Of a DNA stretch of 41,206 nucleotides, positions 10,636 to 17,917 are shown piece by piece; position 1 is the first letter of the stretch, and each line of letters begins with the position of its first letter. Where the stretch lies: NCBI GenBank assembly GCA_947467375.1, contig CANIHL010000008.1:1-41206 (forward strand), given 5' to 3'. Under the pieces are notes generated by a model, which saw only the letters and a program-made list of their open reading frames with translations, had not been told where the DNA came from and ran no database searches. A program made the translations under genes and the position numbers. Source of the DNA: Acidimicrobiaceae bacterium (GTDB lineage Bacteria; Actinomycetota; Acidimicrobiia; Acidimicrobiales; Ilumatobacteraceae).

Positions 10636-11139
10636 ATGTTGGATCGTTTGTGGAACGGCTGGCGTGCACAGTATGTGCAACGCGATTCGCACGGTAAGCA
10701 TTCTGACGAATCGGTGTTCACCGAGATATTGAAATCCAATCGTCCTGACGAAGAAACGTTCATCGTGCATCGTGGTGAAACGTGCTTCGTCATCATGAAC
10801 GCATTCCCGTATTCATCGGGACATGTGCTGGTTATTCCATATCGAGAAGTTCCCGATTTAGAAATGCTCACCGCGCAGGAGACAAGCGAAATTTGGTCGA
10901 CTGTTACAAAGGCTGTGCAAGTTCTGAAAGCTGAGTACAAGCCACAGGGAATGAACGTAGGAATTAATTTGGGCCATGCCGCAGGTGGAAGCGTTGCGCA
11001 ACACCTGCATATTCACATCGTTCCGAGGTGGGGTGGCGATTCCAATTTCATGGTTGCAGTAGCGACGGCGAAAATTTTGCCGGAAGCGCTAGATGTGACA
11101 GCGCAGCGAATTCGAAATCGATGGAAGGAAATGCAGTGA
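10636..11139 (+). CDS. HIT family protein (AP4A phosphorylase-like)
   Basis: 'VAQHLHIHIVPRWGGDSNFM' histidine triad. Confidence 0.9.
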   Translation: MLDRLWNGWRAQYVQRDSHGKHSDESVFTEILKSNRPDEETFIVHRGETCFVIMNAFPYSSGHVLVIPYREVPDLEMLTAQETSEIWSTVTKAVQVLKAEYKPQGMNVGINLGHAAGGSVAQHLHIHIVPRWGGDSNFMVAVATAKILPEALDVTAQRIRNRWKEMQ

Positions 11140-11636
11140 ACGATGTAAACAGCAACGAGATTCGTGACCAACTTCCGAGCGACCTTGACGTTTCGGCATT
11201 TGTTGGGCCGTATCAGTTTCCCGATAACAGTCGTCGTCGCATACCTGGCTATCTGTATTTAGGAATAGCTGCGCTGAGTCTGTTGCTGTGGCTTGTCAGC
11301 GATCAGTCTTCAGGATTAGTTAATGACGGGTTCCTTGTGTTTGCTATTGCGCTTGCCGCCTTTGCGGTATTCGTGTTGACTTCATCGTGGAAGATGACCA
11401 TCAACGAACGAGATGCACTGGTGCACGCTTCACGTGCAGTCGAATTTGCCGTCGGTCATGCTTCGGCGCAGCAGGTGTGGCGAGGTGTTCGCAGTCGTCC
11501 TACCTGGCGAGTGTTTTGCTACAGCGCGCAGGAACCACCAACTCATCGTGGTTTGGTGTTAGTCGATGCGGTTAACGGCGAAATTGTTGAATGCCTGGTT
11601 GAAATCAACCCAGATAACGCTGCGACTTCGAAGTAA
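11136..11636 (+). CDS. Hypothetical membrane protein
   Basis: GTG start overlapping the HIT gene stop; two hydrophobic segments (YLYLGIAALSLLLWLV; GFLVFAIALAAFAVFVLTSSW). Confidence 0.75.
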   Translation: MNDVNSNEIRDQLPSDLDVSAFVGPYQFPDNSRRRIPGYLYLGIAALSLLLWLVSDQSSGLVNDGFLVFAIALAAFAVFVLTSSWKMTINERDALVHASRAVEFAVGHASAQQVWRGVRSRPTWRVFCYSAQEPPTHRGLVLVDAVNGEIVECLVEINPDNAATSK

Positions 11637-11660
11637 GCGACATTCACTAGTATTTAGCCA

Positions 11661-12350
11661 ATGTTCGACGGCCAGTTCAAAACTCAAATCGAACGCTATG
11701 TTCGACCGGTAGGGGAATCCCTTCGTCGCACTGGTCTGTCGCCGGATCACTTCACCATCCTTGGGCTTTGCGTTGCGGCTGCGTCTGCGGTTGCCATTGG
11801 CGCCGGCAAGATGCAGCTTGGCTTATTGCTCGTTATTTGTTCTGCACTTCCCGACTTGCTTGATGGGGCGCTTGCAAAAGCATCCAACTCGGCCAGTCAG
11901 CGTGGAGCGTTCTTCGATTCTGTAGTTGACCGCGTGAGTGACTCATTCCTCTTCGGAGGAGTTGCCTGGTTCTATGCCAGCTCAAATTCTCCGAAGTTTT
12001 CCATTGTTCCATTCGCCATTCTTGGCGCATCGCTCATCATTTCTTATGAGCGCGCAAAGGCAGAGTCACTTGGGCTGTACGCCAAGGGTGGGCTTATGGA
12101 ACGTGCAGAGAGAATCATCTTGTTGTGCTTCGGATTACTTTTTGACTCGCTGTTGAAGTGGGTTATGGTGGTCATGTTGGTTCTCGTGGTGATGACAGCC
12201 GTGCAACGTTTCGCCAAAGTATGGAAGCAAGCTGCCGTTGCTCCTGTAACAGCAGAGAAGCAAGCAATTCGTCGATCGCGTCGTGCGTCGCGCAGAGCTC
12301 GCCGCGATGATTACCGCGCACGTTTTCAGCGTCGACGTCGCCTTCAGTAA
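11661..12350 (+). CDS. pgsA: CDP-alcohol phosphatidyltransferase (probable phosphatidylinositol phosphate synthase)
   Basis: 'DLLDGALAKASNSASQRGAFFDSVVDRVSD' CDP-alcohol motif (AK instead of AR); synteny with HIT and acyltransferase. Confidence 0.88.
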   Translation: MFDGQFKTQIERYVRPVGESLRRTGLSPDHFTILGLCVAAASAVAIGAGKMQLGLLLVICSALPDLLDGALAKASNSASQRGAFFDSVVDRVSDSFLFGGVAWFYASSNSPKFSIVPFAILGASLIISYERAKAESLGLYAKGGLMERAERIILLCFGLLFDSLLKWVMVVMLVLVVMTAVQRFAKVWKQAAVAPVTAEKQAIRRSRRASRRARRDDYRARFQRRRRLQ

Positions 12351-12359
12351 TTCTCAGTT

Positions 12360-13283
12360 ATGGCCGATCCTCGCGACACCGGCTTTGATGCATTAACACT
12401 TGCCGGATATCGTGCGGCTTCGTTATTTGCGAAACTCACTCCGGCTCCATTGGCGTTAGGAACATCACTTGCACTTGGTGCGCCGCTCGCTTTGGGTTTT
12501 CGTGACAAGCGAGAAATGATTGAACGACATTTACAGCGAGTAAGCCCTTCGCTACGCGGATTCGCATTGCGTCAGGCTGTGCAAGAAGCGTTTCAGAGCT
12601 ACACGCGTTACTACTTGGAGACATTTCGGTTAGGAACGCTGTCCAAGAAACAAATTCAGGCAGGGTTCACGGTTGACGGTTTTGAACATATCGAAAAAGG
12701 CATTGCAGATGGCAAGGGAGTGGTGCTTGGTCTGCCACACCTGGGCGGATGGGAATGGGCTGGCCGATGGCTTGTTGATCAGGGTTATGGGCTGACTGCA
12801 GTGGTTGAACGTTTAGACAATGACGAACTCTTTGAATGGTTTCGCGACATGCGCAGCAGGGTTGGGGTGAATGTCATTCCGCTCGACGACAACGCTGGTC
12901 TGCGAGTGAGTGCGGCGTTGAAAGACAATCAAGTGGTTTCGTTGTTGTGCGACCGAGATATTCCACGTGATGGTGTGAGGTCGGGGGTTGAAGTCGAATT
13001 CTTTGGAGAGCGAACCACGGTTCCTGCAGGCCCAGCGTTCTTTGCTTTGCGAACGGGCGCGGCACTGTTGCCGCTTGCCACGTATTTCACTCGCAAGTCC
13101 GATGGGCATCATGCAGTGGTGCGCCCACCAATTCCTGTTGAGCGACAGGGGAGTTTGCGCGAAGATGTTGCGCGTATTACGCAACTTCTCATGATTGAAG
13201 TCGAGGGTCTCATTCGTCGTGCCCCAGAGCAGTGGCACTTGTTCCAGCCAAACTGGCCGAGCGACCCAGGGTTTAATTCTTAA
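12360..13283 (+). CDS. Phosphatidylinositol mannoside acyltransferase (LpxL/PatA family)
   Basis: 'GVVLGLPHLGGWEWAGRWLV' HX4E motif, 'SLLCDRDIPRDGVRSGVEVEFFGERTTVPAGPAFFALRTGAALLP'; synteny with pgsA/pimA. Confidence 0.87.
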   Translation: MADPRDTGFDALTLAGYRAASLFAKLTPAPLALGTSLALGAPLALGFRDKREMIERHLQRVSPSLRGFALRQAVQEAFQSYTRYYLETFRLGTLSKKQIQAGFTVDGFEHIEKGIADGKGVVLGLPHLGGWEWAGRWLVDQGYGLTAVVERLDNDELFEWFRDMRSRVGVNVIPLDDNAGLRVSAALKDNQVVSLLCDRDIPRDGVRSGVEVEFFGERTTVPAGPAFFALRTGAALLPLATYFTRKSDGHHAVVRPPIPVERQGSLREDVARITQLLMIEVEGLIRRAPEQWHLFQPNWPSDPGFNS

Positions 13284-13645
13284 GCCAGCAGTGTGCGCAG
13301 TTCGTTTAAGCGCTCGTGATTAACGCGATACCAGACCCAGGTTCCACGCTTCTCGCTCAGTAGTAAGCCAGCTTCGCGCAACACTTTGAGGTGGTGACTC
13401 ACTGTTGGCTGTGATCGACCTGTTGGCTTTACCAAATTGCATGCGCATGTCTCGGTGTTCGGAGATGCAGCGATCAAGCTGAACAACTTGAGGCGAACCG
13501 GGTCGGCAAGTGCGGCAAACCCAACGGCCAAACCTGCCGCTTGCTTCGTGGTCAGTGCAGCGTCCGAAACAGGGCCACAGCAATCTTGTGGGGTGGCGAT
13601 GAATCGCTTCGGCTTTGGGGTCTTTGTTATATTGATGGTTATCAA
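13280..13645 (-). CDS. arsR: ArsR family metalloid-responsive repressor
   Basis: 'FAALADPVRLKLFSLIA...SQPTVSHHLKVLREAGLLLSEKRGTWVWYRV' winged HTH; CC (QDCCGP) and CxC (ETCACN) cysteines. Start codon uncertain (TTG at 13645). Confidence 0.9.
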   Translation of the reverse strand: MITINITKTPKPKRFIATPQDCCGPVSDAALTTKQAAGLAVGFAALADPVRLKLFSLIAASPNTETCACNLVKPTGRSQPTVSHHLKVLREAGLLLSEKRGTWVWYRVNHERLNELRTLLA

Positions 13646-13654
13646 TATAACAAA
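13623..13654. promoter_or_regulatory. Putative ArsR operator: perfect 14-bp inverted repeat, 4-nt spacer
   Basis: TTTGTTATATTGAT-GGTT-ATCAATATAACAAA, located between divergent arsR and the VOC gene; candidate -10 TATATT (13628-13633) lies in the left arm. Confidence 0.85.
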
Positions 13655-13669
13655 TGAAAGAGGCCAATG

Positions 13670-14098
13670 ATGTCACGAGTACAGCTGGCGCTGAATGTGA
13701 GCAATCTTGAAGACGCAATTGAGTTCTATTCAAAGATGTTTAATGCCAAGCCGGCAAAGGTTCGCGAAGGATACGCAAACTTCGCTATCGCCGAACCACC
13801 GCTGAAGTTGGTGCTCATTGAACGCGCTGCTGGTGACACGAGTGAGTTCCACCACTTGAATCACCTTGGGGTCGAACTCGAAGATTCAAATCAAGTTGAC
13901 CAATCCATCGAGCGTTTCGAAAATCTTGGTCTTGTAGAGAAAATCGAAAAAGACACGGTGTGTTGCTACGCGAAGCAGGACAAAGTGTGGGTGCAATCGC
14001 CAGATGATGCTCCTTGGGAGTTCTACACCGTGTTGGCAGACTCGCCATCATTTTTTATCAAAGTAGATGGTGTTGAAGGATCGGCGTGCTGCTCATGA
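13670..14098 (+). CDS. ArsI/CadI-family VOC (glyoxalase-fold) protein
   Basis: 'MSRVQLALNVSNLEDAIEFYSKMFNAKPAKVREGYANFAIAEPPLKLVLIE' and 'DTVCCYAKQDKVWVQSPDDAPWEFYTV'; C-terminal CC. RBS GAAAGAGG 13656-13663. Confidence 0.9.
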   Translation: MSRVQLALNVSNLEDAIEFYSKMFNAKPAKVREGYANFAIAEPPLKLVLIERAAGDTSEFHHLNHLGVELEDSNQVDQSIERFENLGLVEKIEKDTVCCYAKQDKVWVQSPDDAPWEFYTVLADSPSFFIKVDGVEGSACCS

Positions 14099-14751
14099 TG
14101 CGGCGTTTAAGTGCTGAGGCTCTGGGCACCGGTTTATTGATCGTTGCCGTAATTGGCTCCGGAATCATGGCCGAACGTTTGACACAAGATGTAGCGCTGC
14201 AGTTGCTGTGCAATGCAGTGGCAACGGGTGGCGCGCTCGTTGCGCTGATTCTCATTTTTGCTCCAGTGTCTGGTGCATCGTTTAACCCAATCGTTGGAAT
14301 TGTTGGCACGTTGCTTGGAGAGGGAAGTTGGAAAGACACAGCCTTGTATGCAATTGCGCAAACGATTGGTGGTTGCATCGGTGCGGTTGTTGCCAACGTG
14401 ATGTTCGATCTAGATGCAGTCAACTTGTCGGAAAAAGTTCGTACAGGATCCAACATCTGGATTTCTGAAGTTGTTGCCTCGGTTGGATTACTCGTCGTGA
14501 TTTACGGAACCATTCGCGCCAAGCGCGCAAACTTGGTTCCTTTCACTGTTGCCGCGTGGATCACTGGTGCGTATTTCTTTACATCGTCTACATCAATTGC
14601 GAATCCGGCAGTAACCGTTGCTCGCACTCTCAGCAACACGTTTGCTGGTATCGCCCCAGAGTCAGCACCAATGTTTATCGTCATGCAGCTCATCGGTGCG
14701 GTTATTGGGTTTGGCATCATTCGTTTCGTATTTGAAGAGAGTGCAGCATGA
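14095..14751 (+). CDS. MIP/aquaporin family channel, ars-linked (AqpS-like)
   Basis: Hydrophobic six-helix protein with paired NPA boxes 'GASFNPIVG' and 'SIANPAVTVAR'; ATGA overlap with upstream gene. Confidence 0.87.
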   Translation: MMRRLSAEALGTGLLIVAVIGSGIMAERLTQDVALQLLCNAVATGGALVALILIFAPVSGASFNPIVGIVGTLLGEGSWKDTALYAIAQTIGGCIGAVVANVMFDLDAVNLSEKVRTGSNIWISEVVASVGLLVVIYGTIRAKRANLVPFTVAAWITGAYFFTSSTSIANPAVTVARTLSNTFAGIAPESAPMFIVMQLIGAVIGFGIIRFVFEESAA

Positions 14752-15158
14752 GCGAACCACGTATTCCGGGTGTGTTGTTCCTGTGCGTGCACAACGCAGG
14801 TCGAAGCCAGATGGCCGCCGGGTTCACGCGTTCACTTGGCACCAGTAATGTTCGTGTGTTCTCTGGTGGTTCCGAACCTGCTTCGAAAGTGAATCCTTCG
14901 GCTGTTGAAGCCATGCATGAAGTTGGCATCGACATTGCCGACTATGTGCCGCAGAAGTGGTCGATGGAAATGCTGCACGAAGTTGATGTCGTCGTCACCA
15001 TGGGCTGTGGAGACACCTGTCCGTACATTCCGGGCAAGCGCTACGTGGACTGGCCGTTAGATGACCCTGCTGGCCAAGGTGTTGATGCAGTGCGTCCAAT
15101 TCGCGATCAAATTAAGACACTCGTTGAATCGTTGTTAGAAGAACTCGGCGTTCGTTAA
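14748..15158 (+). CDS. arsC: Arsenate reductase, low-molecular-weight phosphatase type
   Basis: P-loop 'CVHNAGRSQMAAGF', 'TMGCGDTCPYIPGKRYVDWPLDDPAGQ'; ATGA overlap with channel gene. Confidence 0.92.
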   Translation: MSEPRIPGVLFLCVHNAGRSQMAAGFTRSLGTSNVRVFSGGSEPASKVNPSAVEAMHEVGIDIADYVPQKWSMEMLHEVDVVVTMGCGDTCPYIPGKRYVDWPLDDPAGQGVDAVRPIRDQIKTLVESLLEELGVR

Positions 15159-16090
15159 CTTTCGAACGCAGCAAATAATTCTGCAACTGCTTTTGCTTGT
15201 CCGCCGCTAGTCGATGACATCACGGCAATCGGGAGCACACCTGCTTTCGCCCAAGCGGCAAATTGATCCCGAACCTGAGATGCATTTCCCGAAATGGTGC
15301 AATCACGTAGCCATTCGTCGGTCATTGCTTGTTGCAATTGTTCTGCGAGCGACTCCTTTGGAGTGTTTGCGATGATCGATTCGATGTTGTCCATTTCTTT
15401 GTCGTATCCAGCGACTCGCCAGTAGTTGCGGTAGTTGGGGAGCGATACATAGCCAGTCAACGTCTTGCGATGAATGGCATACGCAGCGTCAAGGTCTTCG
15501 CTCACCACTGTTGGCACCATGTTGGACATGAAGAACTGATCACGTTGAGCTACTGGAATAGATGCAACCTGTCGGCTGATGTCGCGTAGTGAAGCGTTTG
15601 CCCAAATGGCACCTTGTGAAATTTCGGAAGATAACGCAAGCATCTTGTCGCGCAACGTTGCGAGAAAAATCTGGGGAAGTTGTCCAGAAAATCGTTCGTT
15701 GGATCGCATCGCCTGAACGTAATTGGCGATATCGGAAAGCGGTTTGCCTGTTGCAACTCCAAGTCGCTGCACGACTGGGCCATGGCTCACTCCAATGCCA
15801 AGACCAAATCGACCACCTGAAATTTCATGAATATGTGCTGCAGTGTTTCCTAGTTCAACCGGGTGGCTGTAATACATCGGTTGAATTGACGTCCAAAATG
15901 GAATGGTCGATGTTGCATGCGCAAGGGACACACATAAACCAAGCGTTCCCCCCAAACTTGGGCACGCGATGCCTGCAAAGCCGCGACGCTCGGCCTCAAC
16001 CGCAATGTCCAATATGGCCTGACGCTTCGTTGGAGATGCAACGAGTGAAATCGCAGGAAGTGTGTATGAAGATGGCGTGAAAGTGATCAT
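15155..16090 (-). CDS. LLM-class (probably F420-dependent) flavin oxidoreductase
   Basis: 'PVELGNTAAHIHEISGGRFGLGIGVSHGPVVQRLGV' luciferase-like signature. Confidence 0.88.
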   Translation of the reverse strand: MITFTPSSYTLPAISLVASPTKRQAILDIAVEAERRGFAGIACPSLGGTLGLCVSLAHATSTIPFWTSIQPMYYSHPVELGNTAAHIHEISGGRFGLGIGVSHGPVVQRLGVATGKPLSDIANYVQAMRSNERFSGQLPQIFLATLRDKMLALSSEISQGAIWANASLRDISRQVASIPVAQRDQFFMSNMVPTVVSEDLDAAYAIHRKTLTGYVSLPNYRNYWRVAGYDKEMDNIESIIANTPKESLAEQLQQAMTDEWLRDCTISGNASQVRDQFAAWAKAGVLPIAVMSSTSGGQAKAVAELFAAFES

Positions 16091-16115
16091 GGCTTGAATG
16101 CTCCTTGTATGCGCC

Positions 16116-16122
16116 TACCGTA
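16116..16122. promoter_or_regulatory. Putative bidirectional -10 heptamer TACCGTA between the LLM gene and pimA
   Basis: Plus strand TACCGT-atatgcc-GTG (pimA); minus strand TACGGT about 26 nt upstream of the LLM ATG, with AAGGAG in between. Confidence 0.4.
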
Positions 16123-16128
16123 TATGCC

Positions 16129-17319
16129 GTGAACATGTTGCGCATCGCCATGGTGAGTCCGTACAGCGTTTCGGTTCCGGGTGGCGTGCAGGCACAGGTG
16201 CTTGGATTGGCTCGCGAGTTGCGCAGGATTGGTCACGAAGTTCGCGTGTTGGCGCCTTGTGATGGCCCGCCGCCGGAGCCGTTTGTAACTCCGCTCGGTA
16301 ACAGCCTGCCTACCGCGGCCAATGGTTCGGTTGCGCCACTTGCACCAGACCCATCTGCAGCAATGCGCACTATTCGTGCATTAAACGACGAAGCGTTCGA
16401 TGTCATTCACTTGCACGAACCAATTGTTCCTGGTCCGACAGTGACGGCACTGCTCCTCAAGCTTGCGCCAACTGTTGGCACGTTTCATGCTGCAGGGGAC
16501 TCCACTTCGTATCGCGTGTTGAATAAAACTGCCCGTTGGGCTGCAGAGCATTTGAGTGTTCGAGTTGCGGTGAGCGAATCGGCGAAAGAGTTGGCGAGTA
16601 GATACTTAGACGGCGAGTACACCGTATTGTTCAACGGCATTGAAGTTCAGCGGTACATGAGACCTGCAACACCTCGCGAAACGTCCCCCACGATTTTCTT
16701 TTGTGGTCGCTACGAACCACGTAAAGGATTAGAAGTGCTGCTGCAGTCGATGGCGCACTTGCCAAAGAACGTCAAACTGTGGATTGCATCTGATGGTGCA
16801 GGAATTGATGATCTGCAAAACACCTATGGCGCCGACGAACGAATTAATTGGCTTGGCCGCATTACTGAAGAAGACAAACTCGACAGGCTGGCCAGGTGTA
16901 CAGCTTTTTGTGCGCCATCGTTACGGGGAGAGTCGTTTGGCATCGTGTTGCTTGAGGCAATGGCCGCTGGGGCAGCACTCGTGGCTAGCAACATCAGCGG
17001 GTACAACAATGTGGCAACACATGATAAGAATGCATTGCTCGTAGAACCAGGAAATCCTGTTGCGCTCGCCGAAGCATTACATGAGGCCACAACAAACGTC
17101 ACGACCCGTGAACAATTGGTTGCAGGTGGGCATGCACGAGCACAAGATTTTTCAATGCAGCGGCTGGCAGAGTCGTATGTAGAGATGTACAACAAACTGT
17201 TAAACGATGAAGCGCAACGTCTGCTCGAGATAGCTCCAAACCGATTTGTTGCGATGTTTGAAGACAGGGTGTTGCGTCGTCCGAAGTTTCTTAACAATCG
17301 CCATAACACGCACTCATGA
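16129..17319 (+). CDS. pimA: Phosphatidylinositol alpha-mannosyltransferase (GT4)
   Basis: 'MLRIAMVSPYSVSVPGGVQAQVLGLARELRRIGHEVRVLAP', 'FCGRYEPRKGLEVLL', 'APSLRGESFGIVLLEAMAAG'; start GTG 16129 or ATG 16135. Confidence 0.9.
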   Translation: MNMLRIAMVSPYSVSVPGGVQAQVLGLARELRRIGHEVRVLAPCDGPPPEPFVTPLGNSLPTAANGSVAPLAPDPSAAMRTIRALNDEAFDVIHLHEPIVPGPTVTALLLKLAPTVGTFHAAGDSTSYRVLNKTARWAAEHLSVRVAVSESAKELASRYLDGEYTVLFNGIEVQRYMRPATPRETSPTIFFCGRYEPRKGLEVLLQSMAHLPKNVKLWIASDGAGIDDLQNTYGADERINWLGRITEEDKLDRLARCTAFCAPSLRGESFGIVLLEAMAAGAALVASNISGYNNVATHDKNALLVEPGNPVALAEALHEATTNVTTREQLVAGGHARAQDFSMQRLAESYVEMYNKLLNDEAQRLLEIAPNRFVAMFEDRVLRRPKFLNNRHNTHS

Positions 17320-17348
17320 GCTGATCTCTGCGTCTTGGACTGGTGCCG

Positions 17349-17354
17349 TAGACT
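17349..17354 (+). promoter_or_regulatory. Putative leaderless -10 (TAGACT), 6 nt before lemA ATG
   Basis: TAGACT-gcatat-ATG. Confidence 0.6.
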
Positions 17355-17360
17355 GCATAT

Positions 17361-17915
17361 ATGAGCACAACTTTGGTAGTAATTCTCGTCCTTGCGTTTC
17401 TTGGACTTGTCGTTGGCGCTATGTACAACTCGCTCGTTCGTCGACGGAACGAAGTGGATAATGCTTGGAGCCAAATTGACGTGCAGCTAAAGCGCCGCTT
17501 AGATCTCATCCCTAACCTCGTCGAGACGGTGAAGGGGTATGCAGCGCATGAAAAGACAGCGCTTGAAGCCGTCATTGCCGCACGCAACTCGGGCATGGCC
17601 GCATCGGCAAACCCTCACGCTCAAGCTTCTGCCGATAACGCGATGACTGGTGCATTGCGTCAATTGTTTGCATTGTCGGAGTCATACCCAGACTTGAAGG
17701 CAAACCTTGGGTTTGTTTCGCTTCAAGAAGAACTCGCAAATACCGAAAGTCGCATTGCATATGCTCGACAGTTCTACGGTGATGCTGTTTCAACGTTTAA
17801 TACAGCAATCCAAAAGTTTCCCACCGTGTTGCTCGCGGGCATGTTCGGTTTTTCTGCAAGAGATTTCTTTGAAGCAGAAGACGCTGCACGTGTTGTTCCG
17901 GAAGTGAAGTTCTAA
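17361..17915 (+). CDS. LemA family protein
   Basis: 'YNSLVRRRNEVDNAWSQIDVQLKRRLDLIPNLVETVKGYAAHEK'. Confidence 0.95.
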   Translation: MSTTLVVILVLAFLGLVVGAMYNSLVRRRNEVDNAWSQIDVQLKRRLDLIPNLVETVKGYAAHEKTALEAVIAARNSGMAASANPHAQASADNAMTGALRQLFALSESYPDLKANLGFVSLQEELANTESRIAYARQFYGDAVSTFNTAIQKFPTVLLAGMFGFSARDFFEAEDAARVVPEVKF

Positions 17916-17917
17916 CT

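Noticed and set aside
13320-13733. 137-aa minus-strand ORF overlapping arsR in another frame
   Set aside because: No recognisable domain, while the arsR frame has a clear winged-HTH.
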